Part shown: positions 43,106 to 52,599 of the stretch, one piece after another
Numbering within the stretch: the first letter of the stretch is position 1
How the letters are laid out: each line of letters begins with the position of its first letter
Source of the DNA: Bradyrhizobium sp. CIAT3101
GTDB lineage: Bacteria; Pseudomonadota; Alphaproteobacteria; Rhizobiales; Xanthobacteraceae
Length of the DNA: 64,000 bases
Reading direction: 5' to 3'
NCBI RefSeq assembly: GCF_029714945.1
Contig: NZ_CP121634.1
Location: 930,001 to 994,000, forward strand
Position numbers and translations under genes: made by a program
The notes under the pieces: model-generated
Databases searched by the model: none
The model's input: only the letters and a program-made list of their open reading frames with translations
Told to the model about the DNA's origin: nothing

Positions 43106-44554
43106 TCAGGCACTCTGAGCCGTCTTCACCACGACGACATTGCTGTCTTCGGGCGGTGGCAGCGCTGCTGGGGCGCCGATCTTCTCGAGCTCGCTGGCGT
43201 GGCGCTTCAGGTAGTCGCGGCGCATGCCGATCTCGTCGCGGACGAATTCATAGCCGAGCTTGAAGGTATCGAGGCCGTCGGTACTGATCGTGCCGTCGCG
43301 CAAGCCGATCACCGCGCCGCGCAAGATGCCCTCGAGCTCGTCCTGCAGGCATTCGAGCTGATCCAGCGAATGGGCGTGCTCGATGCGCTCGCCGATATCG
43401 AGGATCGCGGTGGAGAGTTCGCTCGCCTTTTCTGGCGCGATGCGGGTGATCTTGGCGTAGATCGCCGCGAAGATCGAGCCGATGACGCTGAGCGCGGCGG
43501 CGCCCAGATACATCATGTCGCTGTACTTATCCATGAACGACTTGGTGTCGTCGTTGATGTAGTCGGCGGCGCCCTGATGCGCCATCACGTACGCATCTTT
43601 CTCGACGGAAGCCGGTTCGATATGGGTTGCAAAGCCGTTGTCGAGTCCGAGCGCGGACTTGTTCTCGTAGACGATGCGCGCGATGTCGCCGGCGGTGGTC
43701 GCCGACATCTTGGACTGCGCGACCAGCAGCCATTCGAGGCCGATCGTGTCGAGATCGTCGTCGGGAATCTCGGGCGAGGCGGACAGCGTGCCTGCCGTCA
43801 GCGTCTCGTCTGATATGCCGGGGAATTTGCGTGCCAGGGCCTTGGCTTCGTCGATGGCATTGAGCGTGAAGCCGCCATGCTTGGCGACCTGCTCATAGGC
43901 CTTGTCGCGCACGGCCTTGGAGGCGTGAACGACGGCAATCACCGCGCTAAAGCCGTTGGCCGGCGCGAACAGCTTGTCCAGTGTCGCACCCTGCGGCGCC
44001 ATCTGGATCTTCGCGGCGTCGGGGCTGTCGGCAGGAATGTCGAGGATGCTGCGAACGAAGGCGAGGGACGAATCATTCTCGGCGAGAATGGCGACCTTCT
44101 TCTTCTTGAGCTCGGCGAGCGACTTGATCTTCTTGCTGCCGGGGCCGAGCAGCAGCACGAGATCGTGCTCGAGGATCGCGAGCGTGCGCGCCCGCAGCGG
44201 CACCTTAGCGTCGGTGCGCAGCACGGCAAGGTCGGCCTGCCTGCGATCGAACTGCGCGAGTGCCTTGGCGCTGTCGGCGTTGTTGACGATCTTGATCCGG
44301 AAACGGGAGGCGTTGTTCTTCAGCAGTGTGGCGAGCTTGGTCGCGAACAGTGCTTCGTCGCTGTTGGGAGCGCCGACGGCAAAGGTCAGCGTCTCCGAAT
44401 TGTGCAACCAGGCGCGTCCGGCCCAGACGGTGGCAAGCGACAGCAGCAGGGTCAGCACGACATACAGCACGACCTGCTGCTGATTGGTCTTGATCACCTT
44501 GGGACGCCGGGGCGGCGGGAGCTCGGTCGACGAGGTCGGACCTTCAGCACTCAT
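43106..44554 (-). CDS. Membrane-anchored TAXI-family solute-binding protein
   Basis: 482 aa. A cytoplasmic N-tail, an uncleaved helix (about 28-48), then a TAXI-family binding domain (TLTFAVGAPNSDEALFATKLA ... LGPGSKKIKSLAELKKKKVAI). A second helix (about 347-370) is followed by a 112-residue C-terminal region predicted in the cytoplasm (helical, LDQLECLQDELEGI). Ordinary TAXI proteins are secreted and about 320 aa and work with TRAP membrane subunits, none of which is nearby. The double anchoring suggests a sensor or scaffold rather than a free binding protein. Confidence 0.8.
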   Translation of the reverse strand: MSAEGPTSSTELPPPRRPKVIKTNQQQVVLYVVLTLLLSLATVWAGRAWLHNSETLTFAVGAPNSDEALFATKLATLLKNNASRFRIKIVNNADSAKALAQFDRRQADLAVLRTDAKVPLRARTLAILEHDLVLLLGPGSKKIKSLAELKKKKVAILAENDSSLAFVRSILDIPADSPDAAKIQMAPQGATLDKLFAPANGFSAVIAVVHASKAVRDKAYEQVAKHGGFTLNAIDEAKALARKFPGISDETLTAGTLSASPEIPDDDLDTIGLEWLLVAQSKMSATTAGDIARIVYENKSALGLDNGFATHIEPASVEKDAYVMAHQGAADYINDDTKSFMDKYSDMMYLGAAALSVIGSIFAAIYAKITRIAPEKASELSTAILDIGERIEHAHSLDQLECLQDELEGILRGAVIGLRDGTISTDGLDTFKLGYEFVRDEIGMRRDYLKRHASELEKIGAPAALPPPEDSNVVVVKTAQSA

Positions 44555-44905
44555 GGCAGCACTCTGGCCTTATTCCTGGGACGGCGGGCGGCGCGGGCAT
44601 CGCCGGCGGCACGCTCGAAAAATTCGTAAGCGTCTGAAAAAAGAACGATAATCCTCTACCTGAGGATGATAGCGCTCCAGCGAGAGAATGCAAATTCCGC
44701 GCCGAAGGTAACCTTACCCGACCGATCCGCGTCGTTTGGTCATGCTATCACCGTTTAGCCACAGTTGGCGATTTTCCAGTTCCCCCCGGCTGCATTCCGT
44801 CGCGGGAGATGTCATAAATCAGCGGTCCCGATGATCTGACGGGTCCAAGAAGAAGTTGCGCTGAACGCTCCATTCTTTCTTTTCGATTCAACGAGGGCGT
44901 CAGCT
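44555..44905. other. Intergenic region, nothing recognised
   Basis: 351 nt between the TAXI gene and the DUF3307 gene, which diverge. It holds their promoters presumably. I see no RNA gene, repeat or convincing dyad. Confidence 0.5.
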
Positions 44906-45307
44906 TTGTCGTTTCCACCTCTGTCATCGGCGGTTCCGGTTGAAGCGCTCATTGGCTGGATGTTGCTGCTCACCTTCAAGCACATCATCGCCGATTTCGT
45001 GCTGCAGACCGCATGGATGGCGCACGGCAAGGACCAGAAGCACGGCTGGGCTTTGCCGCTCCTGGTGCACTGCCTGATTCACCTTGCAGTTGCGCTGCCG
45101 CTGATCGTGATCGTCGCGCCGAAATTCTGGTTCGTGGCGCTCATCGATTTCGTCATTCACATCACGATCGACCGCGCCAAGGGACTGGTCTCGGCCAATT
45201 TCGGCGTCAACCAGGAGCACCCCTGGTTCTGGACCCTGATCGGCGTCGATCAGGCGCTGCACCATTTGACCGGCTTCGGCCTCTCCATCTTCATGGCGGC
45301 GAACTGA
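44906..45307 (+). CDS. DUF3307 membrane protein
   Basis: 133 aa with three or four hydrophobic helices and the DUF3307 pattern (FKHIIADFVLQTAWM near the N-terminus, HIAIDRAKG-like HITIDRAKGLV, GVDQALHHLTG). The TTG at 44906 is used; the frame also allows a later ATG at about residue 19. Inner membrane. Function unknown; conserved His and Asp residues face polar positions. Confidence 0.75.
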   Translation: MSFPPLSSAVPVEALIGWMLLLTFKHIIADFVLQTAWMAHGKDQKHGWALPLLVHCLIHLAVALPLIVIVAPKFWFVALIDFVIHITIDRAKGLVSANFGVNQEHPWFWTLIGVDQALHHLTGFGLSIFMAAN

Positions 45308-45400
45308 GGCTGCCTGCGGTCGGCTGCTGGGCCTCGTGGTCCGAGACGGCGCTTCGCGCCGCCTCGCCATCAGGCGTTGGAATTTTTCGGTGGAAACAAA

Positions 45401-45446
45401 CCTCATCCCGAGGAGCCCGCCAGAGGCGGGCGTCTCGAAGGATGGC
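45401..45446. repeat. Dispersed palindromic element
   Basis: CCTCATCCCGAGGAG ... CTCGAAGGATGG, with the central hairpin GCCCGCC/GGCGGGC. Of a type I recall as common between rhizobial genes. It lies in the 291-nt gap after DUF3307, where nothing else is seen. Confidence 0.55.
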
Positions 45447-45598
45447 CGCAACGGCACCGCCGCCCCCGTATTCAGCCCGGTAGGGGGCCGCTCTGATTCG
45501 CGGCATAGCGGCAAGCACCCCGGGTGACTACCGCCCAGGGTGGTTAACCTTTCATTAGAGAATTGCGCTGCATCTTCCGGACACGAGGGAGAACTGCA

Positions 45599-45997
45599 AT
45601 GTTTTCAAGCCGCGACGCTTATGAAAGCGATTTCTGCCCGGTTCGCGACGAGCTCCTTGGCGAGATGTACCGCGCCAGCGAGAGTGGCCTGCCGAGGCTG
45701 GTTGAGAGTGTTTCCCCTGACGCGCGCGCCAGGCTGGCGCTGTTTTGCTATCGCCGCAGCCATCTTCATTCGCTGGCCGTCGCGATCGCAGCCAGCTGCA
45801 GCGAGCGCGACCTGATCGAGAACGGCGGCCGTGTCGGCTCGACGCTCTATGCGCTGTCGCGCGAGGGCTCGTCCAAATCGCCGCCGTCGCTGTCGGGCGG
45901 CCGCAAGCCGATCACCCTGTCGACCAAGCCGCTCTCGGTGCTCGCACCGCTGGACGACGAGATCGACGACGAGATCAGCGAAGCCGTCCCCGCTTAA
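45599..45997 (+). CDS. Hypothetical protein
   Basis: 132 aa, mostly helical in the first 85 residues (FSSRDAYESDFCPVRDELLG ... YRRSHLHSLAVAIAASC), then a Ser/Pro/Lys-rich segment and an acidic tail (DDEIDDEISEAVPA). GAGGGAG precedes ATG 45599. Unrecognised. Its TAA overlaps the stop of the converging YkgJ gene. Confidence 0.7.
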   Translation: MFSSRDAYESDFCPVRDELLGEMYRASESGLPRLVESVSPDARARLALFCYRRSHLHSLAVAIAASCSERDLIENGGRVGSTLYALSREGSSKSPPSLSGGRKPITLSTKPLSVLAPLDDEIDDEISEAVPA

Positions 45998-46308
45998 GCG
46001 GTCACGATCACAGGCAGTCCGTACTTCCGCCGCGCCATCGCGCATTCGGCGTCGCCCGGCATGCAGGTGCGACACACCTCCGGCCGCATCGCGTAGATGC
46101 CGCACGCGGTTGCCTTGCCGATCTCGCCCTGCAACGCTGAACAGCGATCGCCTTCGCAGCGCATGCCGGATTGTCGCTCGTTGATGAGCGTCTCCGGAAT
46201 CGCTGCAAGCTCCTCGTCGCTCTCGATCGAGAAGCGCGGCCAGTTCTGCGAATAGCCGCAGCAGGCGCCGCAGCTCTGGCAACAGCTCGACAGATCGATT
46301 TCTTCCAT
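45994..46308 (-). CDS. YkgJ-family Cys-cluster protein
   Basis: 104 aa with the zinc/iron-chelating CxxCxxCC cluster (CQSCGACC near the N-terminus) and later Cys in GDRCSALQ, ACGIYAMRPEVCRTC. This matches the YkgJ/CxxCxxCC family, whose role is unknown. ATG 46308 lies 20 nt after the WYL regulator gene and is probably cotranscribed with it. The frame extends further upstream, but inside the regulator gene. Confidence 0.8.
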   Translation of the reverse strand: MEEIDLSSCCQSCGACCGYSQNWPRFSIESDEELAAIPETLINERQSGMRCEGDRCSALQGEIGKATACGIYAMRPEVCRTCMPGDAECAMARRKYGLPVIVTA

Positions 46309-46327
46309 CCTCGTCACGTGTCCCTTG

Positions 46328-47026
46328 TCAGGTGTCCTTGGGCGGGCCCCAGACCAGGCTCTGCCGCCATTTCGCGCGCAGCACGTCGCGCCGCTCCGGA
46401 TATCTTTCGTCGAGATAGGTCGCATCCACCACGCGGTCGGTGCGGAAGCTGCGGAAATCGCTGCGCAGCTCGCACCAGGCCGCGAGCAGGCGCACGGCTT
46501 CGAGATAGCCGACCGAGATCGGCCAGATCATGCGCTCGCTGGGCCGGCCCTGCTCGTCGCGATAGCGCAGCATGATCTTCTTGCCTTCGTGAATCTGGGT
46601 GCGCGTGCGCGCCATGTCCAGGCGGTCAGGCTCCCTGTTCCAGCTCGGGCGCGCGCGGCTCGCAGGCTCCAGCACGAAGGGGCGCAGGCGCTCGGGCACG
46701 GTGTCGGCGATCTTGGCCATCAAATCTTCGGCCGCGCGCGCCAGCGTGGAATCGGCGTGGCCCGCGACCCATTGCGCGCCGAGCACCGCCGCCTCGATCT
46801 CGTCGGGTGTCAGCATCAAGGGGGGCAGGTCGAAACCTTTCTCCAGGATGTAGCCCATGCCGGCTTCACCGCGGATCGGCACGCGCTGGCCCATCAGCGT
46901 CGCGATGTCGCGATAGATCGTTCGCTTCGACGTCTCGAGCTCGGCCGCAATTGCGTCCGCCGTCAGCGGCTTACGGGTGCGTCTCAGCACCTGGATGATC
47001 TGAAACAGCCGGTCGGCGCGTCTCAT
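46328..47026 (-). CDS. WYL-domain (YafY-type) regulator
   Basis: 232 aa. HTH_11 (RRADRLFQIIQVLRRTRKPL ... LETSKRTIYRDIATLMGQRVP) and a WYL domain (IMLRYRDEQG ... PISVGYLEAVRLLAAWCELR). Shorter than the YafY-type regulator at 38525, lacking a WCX extension. Divergent from a small gene and a GST-like gene, with an imperfect dyad between. Confidence 0.86.
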   Translation of the reverse strand: MRRADRLFQIIQVLRRTRKPLTADAIAAELETSKRTIYRDIATLMGQRVPIRGEAGMGYILEKGFDLPPLMLTPDEIEAAVLGAQWVAGHADSTLARAAEDLMAKIADTVPERLRPFVLEPASRARPSWNREPDRLDMARTRTQIHEGKKIMLRYRDEQGRPSERMIWPISVGYLEAVRLLAAWCELRSDFRSFRTDRVVDATYLDERYPERRDVLRAKWRQSLVWGPPKDT

Positions 47027-47068
47027 GACAATTCTCTCATCGGGGGCAGATCAGAAAACGGCGCGTGG

Positions 47069-47092
47069 CTGCTGACAGGATGTTGGCAGCAG
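47069..47092. promoter_or_regulatory. Imperfect dyad, probable WYL-regulator operator
   Basis: CTGCTGAC, 8-nt spacer, GGCAGCAG (one mismatch), with an inner ACA/TGT. It sits 43 nt from the regulator start and 47 nt before the small gene at 47139. Confidence 0.5.
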
Positions 47093-47138
47093 GGGAGTTC
47101 TATACCGGGACAACACATCGACTGAAGAGGGTTTGTCC

Positions 47139-47402
47139 ATGATCATTCCAATCCATCTCGGCCTGGTCGGTCCGTTGTGGCGGGCGCAGACCTCGTTGCA
47201 TGCCAGAGTCCCTGGCCGTCTTGCGCTTTTCGATCTCACCGTCGTCGATCTCCGCGTTGCGCTTGCGACCCTGCTGGTACGTGCGCTGATCCAGGCTGCG
47301 GACGCGCTGGTCCGCCATGTCATGAGCCGCGCCTGGCGGGGGGCCCGTTTCGCAGAAGATATCACGGCTGCTGCCACCATGGTGGCAGCAGCCCGTCACT
47401 AG
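47139..47402 (+). CDS. Small hypothetical protein before GST gene
   Basis: 87 aa, starting ATG 47139 with GAAGAGGG 7 nt upstream. The sequence is Arg/Leu-rich (LHARVPGRLALFDLTVVDLR, then a helical VRALIQAADALVRHVMSRAW) with no known domain. It lies between the WYL regulator and the GST-like gene, 38 nt before the latter, so it may be the first gene of that unit. Confidence 0.5.
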   Translation: MIIPIHLGLVGPLWRAQTSLHARVPGRLALFDLTVVDLRVALATLLVRALIQAADALVRHVMSRAWRGARFAEDITAAATMVAAARH

Positions 47403-47440
47403 GTTCCGTCAACTCTTTCGGCAGGTTCAGGAGAGCTCCA

Positions 47441-48169
47441 ATGATCACGCTTTACGGCTTTGGCACCGGCTTCGGCCTGCCGGAAATCAGCCCCTTCGTC
47501 ACCAAGACCGAGGTGCAGCTCAAGATGGCGGGACTGCCCTACCGGAAGGAGCGCGCAATGCCCCCGGCTTCGCCCAAAGGGCAGCTGCCCTTCATCGACG
47601 ACGGCGGCGAGGCGGTGGCCGATTCCACCTTCATCCGCGCCCATATCGAGCGCCGCTACGGCTTCGACTTCGACGCCGGCCTTTCCCTGCACGAACGCGC
47701 CCAGGCCTGGGCGTTCGAGCGCATGATTGAGCACCACGTCTATTGGTCGCTGGTCGGCGCGCGCTGGGTCGATGCTGCCAATTTCGCCAAGGGCCCTGCG
47801 CATTTCTTCGACGGGGCGCCCGAGCACAGCCGCGAGAAACTGCGTGAGGACGCGCAATTCCGCGTCGCCGAGAACTACCTGCTCTCCGGCCTCGGCCGTC
47901 ATGGGCCCGATGACGATGTCGAGCTCGCGGTGCGCTCGTTGTTTGCGCTCTCGGTGCAGCTCGGCGACAAATCCTATCTGATGGGCAACAGGCCCAGTGG
48001 GGTCGACGCGACGGCGTTCGGCGCGCTCGCCGGAATCCTCACGCCGTTCTTCGAATCCCGTCTGCGCGAGCGCGCGGAAGGATTTCAGAACCTCACCGCC
48101 TATGTCGACCGGATGATGGACACCTACTATCCGGAGTTCGCCTGGACGCCGCTGCGGCAGGCGGCCTGA
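47441..48169 (+). CDS. GST-like protein (metaxin/FAX-type)
   Basis: 242 aa. The thioredoxin-like N-domain (MITLYGFGTGFGLPEISPF ... KGQLPFIDDGGEAVADS) and the GST C-domain with SVQLGDKSYLMGNRPSGVDATAFG fit the failed-axon-connections/metaxin-like branch of GSTs. GGAGAGC precedes ATG 47441. Likely controlled by the divergent WYL regulator. Substrate unknown. Confidence 0.85.
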   Translation: MITLYGFGTGFGLPEISPFVTKTEVQLKMAGLPYRKERAMPPASPKGQLPFIDDGGEAVADSTFIRAHIERRYGFDFDAGLSLHERAQAWAFERMIEHHVYWSLVGARWVDAANFAKGPAHFFDGAPEHSREKLREDAQFRVAENYLLSGLGRHGPDDDVELAVRSLFALSVQLGDKSYLMGNRPSGVDATAFGALAGILTPFFESRLRERAEGFQNLTAYVDRMMDTYYPEFAWTPLRQAA

Positions 48170-48196
48170 TGCAGTCGCGCCGGTAACGCAAAACAA

Positions 48197-48228
48197 AAGA
48201 GCCAGCCCACCGGGCCGGCTCTCGTTGT
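48197..48228. terminator. Terminator between converging genes
   Basis: GAGCCAGCCC / GGGCCGGCTC (one mismatch, loop ACC). On the minus strand TTTTGTTTTG follows, serving the LivK-like gene; the plus side has a weaker TCGTTGT. Confidence 0.7.
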
Positions 48229-48247
48229 ATTGGAAACTGGTCGCTAC

Positions 48248-49399
48248 TTATTTCGCGAGCGTGTATTTGCCGTCCTTGACCGTGAGCAGGATGCGCGAGC
48301 GGTCGTCGAGGCCGTAGCGATCCTTTTCGGTGAAGTTGTAGACGCCTTGGCTCGCCGCGATTTCCCGCTCCGACAGCAGCGCCTGGCGGATCGCCTCGCG
48401 GAATTCCGGCGTGCCGGGCTTGGCCGTCTTCAGGGCAACCGGAATGACGCGCTTCAAAATCTCGAAAGCGTCGTAGGAATGGCCGGCGAACTGGCTGCGG
48501 CTGTTCGGGCCGTACTTGCCTTCATAGGCGGAGTTCAGCGCCAGGCCCGGCTTTTTGGTGAGGGCGCTGTCCGGCTGATCCTCGGGATCCATCACCGGGC
48601 CCGATGCCATCAGCACCCCTTCGGCGGCCTTACCCGCGATGCGGATGAAGTCCATGCTGGCCGCGCCGTGGGTCTGGTAGATCAGGCCCTGATAGCCGCG
48701 CTCGCGCAACTCGGTTTGCGGCAATGCCGCGGCCGTGCCGGAGGCGCCAACCAGGATCGCATCGGGATTGGCCGCGACAAGCTTCAGCACTTGCCCGGTC
48801 ACCGACGTATCGGGACGGGCGAAGCGCTCTTCGTCGGCGATGCTCAGGCCCATCGGTACGCCCTGGGCCTTGAGGTCGTTGAACCAGAGGTCACCGTAGG
48901 AGTCGGAATAGCCGATATAGCCGACCGTCTTCACGTTGTGCGCCTTCATGTGCTCGTAGAGCACCTTGCCCATGATCGGAATCGGCTGCGGCATGGCGAC
49001 CGACCACTTCATGCGTTCCGGCGTGATCGGGAAGGGCGAGAGGCCGAAATGCGGAATGCCGGCCTCGTTGGCGACGTTCGACACGGCAATCGTCGGCGGC
49101 GTCACCGCTGAGCCCATGATCACGTCCGCCTTCGACTCGGTCACGAAGCGGCGGGCGTTAGTGGTGGCGGTGGTGGGATCGCCGCCGTCGTCGAGCACGA
49201 TCACCTTCAGCGGCACGCCGCCGATCTCCTTCGGCACGAATTCCAGCGCGTTGCGCTCGGGGATTCCGAGCGCTGCGCCCGGGCCGGTCGTGGTGGTGGT
49301 GATGCCGACGGTGATTTCAGCGGTCTGCGCCAGCGCCGGCAGGGCCGGCAGCGCCAGCGTGGCCGCGGCGATGGCGGCGGTCAGGTAAAAGCGTTTCAT
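48248..49399 (-). CDS. LivK-like ABC binding protein, aromatic-acid candidate
   Basis: 383-aa type I periplasmic binding protein. The signal peptide is MKRFYLTAAIAAATLALPAL...ALAQ. Mature features are EITVGITTTTTGPGAALGIP, GSAVTPPTIAVSNVANEAG, and VGYIGYSDSYGDLW. It is the last gene of the crotonase/CoA-ligase operon (90 nt after the thioesterase gene), the position held by coumarate-type binders such as CouP in Rhodopseudomonas. Binding of a hydroxycinnamate or related aromatic acid is inferred from context only. No ABC membrane or ATPase genes are adjacent. Confidence 0.88.
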   Translation of the reverse strand: MKRFYLTAAIAAATLALPALPALAQTAEITVGITTTTTGPGAALGIPERNALEFVPKEIGGVPLKVIVLDDGGDPTTATTNARRFVTESKADVIMGSAVTPPTIAVSNVANEAGIPHFGLSPFPITPERMKWSVAMPQPIPIMGKVLYEHMKAHNVKTVGYIGYSDSYGDLWFNDLKAQGVPMGLSIADEERFARPDTSVTGQVLKLVAANPDAILVGASGTAAALPQTELRERGYQGLIYQTHGAASMDFIRIAGKAAEGVLMASGPVMDPEDQPDSALTKKPGLALNSAYEGKYGPNSRSQFAGHSYDAFEILKRVIPVALKTAKPGTPEFREAIRQALLSEREIAASQGVYNFTEKDRYGLDDRSRILLTVKDGKYTLAK

Positions 49400-49489
49400 C
49401 GATTCCTCCCTTTTCGTATTTCTTTGAAAGCAGAAATTCGGGGCTATTTCAGCCCCGTCTTTTGGTGATGCGGCGATTTAGCTCCGGAT

Positions 49490-49909
49490 CTAACTCCCTA
49501 TGAATTTCGCTACCATTTCCGGCGGAAACGGTGCCGATTTCAGCTTGTCGGGGTTAACGGGATCGCGGCCGACCAGGACGCGGGTCTCAAAACCTTCGAT
49601 GGCGAGCGCATCGCCCTTGTAGACATTGTGCTTCACCTCGAAGCTCGAGCGCTTGATGCTCTCGATCTTCGTTTCGATGGTGATCCAGTCGCCATAGGTC
49701 GAGGGGATGTAGAACTTGGACCGCGTGTCGACCATGGGGATGCCCACCAGGCCGTATTTGCGGACCAGGTCCTGTTTTGAGAACCCGGCGACCTCGAACA
49801 GGGTCGAGGTCGAATCGTCGAACATCGCGAAATAGCGCGGGTAGTAGACGATGTTGGCAGGGTCGCAGTCGCCCCACTGGATCTGGACGTCGCGCCGGTT
49901 CACGAACAT
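49490..49909 (-). CDS. Acyl-CoA thioesterase (4HBT family)
   Basis: 139-aa hotdog-fold thioesterase. The catalytic segment QWGDCDPANIVYYPRYF carries the Asp of the 4-hydroxybenzoyl-CoA thioesterase family, and the GDWITIETKIESIKRSSFEVKH region the conserved fold. Set 22 nt after the SDR gene, it could release 4-hydroxybenzoate or vanillate from CoA at the end of side-chain shortening, feeding the pobA product downstream. Confidence 0.88.
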   Translation of the reverse strand: MFVNRRDVQIQWGDCDPANIVYYPRYFAMFDDSTSTLFEVAGFSKQDLVRKYGLVGIPMVDTRSKFYIPSTYGDWITIETKIESIKRSSFEVKHNVYKGDALAIEGFETRVLVGRDPVNPDKLKSAPFPPEMVAKFIGS

Positions 49910-49931
49910 GCGGGGCTCTTACTCTACGAAG

Positions 49932-50693
49932 TCACTTGGGCGCCATGCGTAGCGAGCCGTCGAGGCGCACCACTTCGCCGTTGAGGTAGGAGTTCTCGAC
50001 CATGTGCAGCGCGAGCGCGGCGAACTCGTCGGCATGGCCGAGCCGGCGCGGGAAGGGGATCGCGGCGGCGAGCGAGTCCTGGGCTTCCTGTGGCAGGTTG
50101 GCCAGCAGCGGCGTCAGGAACAGGCCGGGCGCGATCGTCAGCACGCGAACACCGAACTGGGCCAGCTCGCGCGCGATCGGCAGCGTCATGCCGACGATGC
50201 CGCCCTTCGAGGCCGAATAGGCCGATTGGCCGATCTGGCCGTCATAGGCGGCAACCGAGGCCGTGTTGATGATGACGCCGCGTTCGCCGCTCGCCTGCGG
50301 CTCGAGCTTGGACATCTCGGTCGCGGCGAGGCGCAGCATGTTGAAGGTGCCGATCAGATTGACCTTGATCACCTTGTCGAAATCGGCGAGCGCCATCGGG
50401 CCGTCGCGGCCGACGACGCGCTTTGCGACGCCGATGCCGGCGCAGTTGACCAGCACGCGGGCCGGGCCATGGGCCTTGGCGGCCTGTGCAATCGCGGCTT
50501 CAGCGGAGGCCGCGTCGGAGACGTCGCAGGTCACGGCGACGCCCTTGATCTCGGCGGCAACGGTTTCCGCGAGCTTGGTGTTGAGATCGCACACTGCGAC
50601 CTTGGCACCCTGTGCCGCCAGCTTGCGAGCGGTGGCGGCGCCCAGTCCCGATGCGCCGCCGGTGACGACGGCTGCCTGATCCTTCAACAACAT
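49932..50693 (-). CDS. SDR, 3-hydroxyacyl-CoA dehydrogenase-like
   Basis: 253-aa classical SDR close to type II 3-hydroxyacyl-CoA dehydrogenases (HSD17B10 type). NAD-type Rossmann motif TGGASGLG with Asp in VAVCDLN; NCAGIG; catalytic Ser in [10 protein letters not shown], Tyr-x-x-x-Lys in AYSASKGG; then [10 protein letters not shown]. Together with the crotonase and CoA ligase of the same operon it would allow a beta-oxidative route from cinnamoyl-CoA type intermediates. No thiolase gene is present in the window. Confidence 0.88.
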   Translation of the reverse strand: MLLKDQAAVVTGGASGLGAATARKLAAQGAKVAVCDLNTKLAETVAAEIKGVAVTCDVSDAASAEAAIAQAAKAHGPARVLVNCAGIGVAKRVVGRDGPMALADFDKVIKVNLIGTFNMLRLAATEMSKLEPQASGERGVIINTASVAAYDGQIGQSAYSASKGGIVGMTLPIARELAQFGVRVLTIAPGLFLTPLLANLPQEAQDSLAAAIPFPRRLGHADEFAALALHMVENSYLNGEVVRLDGSLRMAPK

Positions 50694-50715
50694 GGCGTTC
50701 TCCTTCGATGAATTC

Positions 50716-52599
50716 TTAGCCGACCGATATCACACGGTCCGATGGATTGGCAGCGTAGAGCTCCTCGATCAGCGCGCCGCGATGCTCGAGCACCGCGCGC
50801 TGGTTGATCGAGCCCTTGTCGGTGACCTCGCCCTTGTCGATCGATAGCGGCGCGTCCAGCAGGATCGCGCGCGTGATCCGCGTCGAGGAGCCGGTGGCCG
50901 AAGAGAGGAAACGCGTGAGCCGTTCGCGGAAAGCTTCGCGCACCAATCGGTCCCGGGCGGTGACGGCGAGACTGTCGGCCGGCAGCGTCGGGTTGATCAG
51001 GCGGCAACCGTCGAGATCGAGCAGCACCAGCGCGGAGACCTCGTCGCGGTTGATGCCGGCGATGACGACGTCGCGCACCAGCGGCGCGCAGGCCGCGACG
51101 AAGCGCGCACGCAGCGGGCCGACGCTGACCCAGGTGCCGCTCGCGAGCTTGAAATCCTCGCTGACACGGCCGTCGAAATCGAAGCCGGCGTTGAGATCAT
51201 CGGGATCGGCGGGCTTGAGCGCGTCGCCCATCTTGTAAAATCCCTCCTCGTCGAAGGATTTTGCGGTGATGTCGGGCTGGCGCCAGTAGCCGGGCATCAC
51301 GTTCGGGCCCTTGGCGCGAACCTCCATCTTGCCGTTGTTCGGAACCAGCTTGGCGTCGTTACCCGAGACGGGAAGGCCGACATGGCCGGAGCGGCTGGTG
51401 CGCGGATTGACCGACATGAAGAATGGCGCGGTCTCGGTTGCGCCGAGGCCGGTCAGCATCGGCACGCGATAGCCTTTTTCCTTCACCGCGAGTTCGTCGA
51501 GACTGTTCCAGACGAAGGGCGACAGCGCCGCACCCGAGAAGAACATCGCATGCAGCCGGTCGAAGAACTTGGCACGAAGGCCCTGGTCGTCGCGCAAATA
51601 AGGCAGCAGCGACTCGTAGCCCTTGGGCACGTTGAAATAGACCGTCGGCGAAATCTCCTGGAGGTTGCGCACGGTCTCCTCGATGCCGCCGGGCATGGGC
51701 TTGCCGGCATCGAGATACATCGAGCCGCCGTTGTAGAGCGTCAGCCCGATATTGTGGTTGCCGCCAAAGGTGTGATTCCAGGGCAGCCAGTCGATGATGA
51801 CGGGCGGCTCGTCCTTGAGGAAGGCGAGCGTCTCGCGCAGCATGACCTGGTTGGCGCAGATCATGCGCTGGGTGTTGATGACGGCCTTGGGATTGCCGGT
51901 CGAGCCCGACGTCAGCAGGAATTTTGCGATCGTATCGGGGCCGATTTTGCCATGCACCGCGTCGAGGTCGCTGCGAACAGGCGTTGCCATGAGGTCGGCG
52001 AGCAAGGTGACGTCGCGGCCGGGCACGCTGCCATAGGATGCGGCGATCTCGGTGCCGAGCGACACGTTGGCGGCAAGGGCGTCCGCGAACTTGTCGGCGT
52101 CCTCGGCGAAGACGAGGCCGGGCGTCAGCAGCTTCATCAGGTAAGAGAGCTTGCCGTAATCCTTCGACACCAGCGAATAGGCCGGTGATACCGGGCAGAA
52201 CGGAATGCCCGCATAGAACGCGCCGAACGCCAGCAGCGCATGATCGATCGAATTGCCGGAGAGGATGACGACCGGCCGCTCCGCCGACAAGCCGCGCTGG
52301 ATCAGGCCCGAGGCGATGTGGCGGCTCGCCGTGAGCAGCTCGGCATAGGTGATCTTGCGCCAGCCGCGGCCGCCTTCGCGCTCCGCCATGAACACGCGGT
52401 CCGGCGTCGCCGTCGCCCAGTGATGCAGGCGGTCGGTGATGCGGACGGGATAGTCGCCGAGCGGGTGCTTCGGCCGCAAATAGATCGTGCCATCGGCGCG
52501 ACGATCGATGTCGATGACGGGATCGCCGAACGAGATCGGCCGCAGCGGAGAATTGCTCTCGCCGCGCTCTGTGCTGGAAGAGGACGGCTTCGCACTCAT
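50716..52599 (-). CDS. Feruloyl-CoA synthetase-like CoA ligase
   Basis: 627-aa ANL ligase of the feruloyl-CoA synthase type. A3 reads [17 protein letters not shown], followed by [17 protein letters not shown], typical of this branch. A5 is [11 protein letters not shown], and the C-terminal SDDFKL-like [20 protein letters not shown] replaces the usual GRxKD hinge. It would activate ferulate, coumarate or caffeate to CoA esters. ATGA overlap with the crotonase gene upstream. Exact acid preference cannot be read. Confidence 0.88.
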   Translation of the reverse strand: MSAKPSSSSTERGESNSPLRPISFGDPVIDIDRRADGTIYLRPKHPLGDYPVRITDRLHHWATATPDRVFMAEREGGRGWRKITYAELLTASRHIASGLIQRGLSAERPVVILSGNSIDHALLAFGAFYAGIPFCPVSPAYSLVSKDYGKLSYLMKLLTPGLVFAEDADKFADALAANVSLGTEIAASYGSVPGRDVTLLADLMATPVRSDLDAVHGKIGPDTIAKFLLTSGSTGNPKAVINTQRMICANQVMLRETLAFLKDEPPVIIDWLPWNHTFGGNHNIGLTLYNGGSMYLDAGKPMPGGIEETVRNLQEISPTVYFNVPKGYESLLPYLRDDQGLRAKFFDRLHAMFFSGAALSPFVWNSLDELAVKEKGYRVPMLTGLGATETAPFFMSVNPRTSRSGHVGLPVSGNDAKLVPNNGKMEVRAKGPNVMPGYWRQPDITAKSFDEEGFYKMGDALKPADPDDLNAGFDFDGRVSEDFKLASGTWVSVGPLRARFVAACAPLVRDVVIAGINRDEVSALVLLDLDGCRLINPTLPADSLAVTARDRLVREAFRERLTRFLSSATGSSTRITRAILLDAPLSIDKGEVTDKGSINQRAVLEHRGALIEELYAANPSDRVISVG

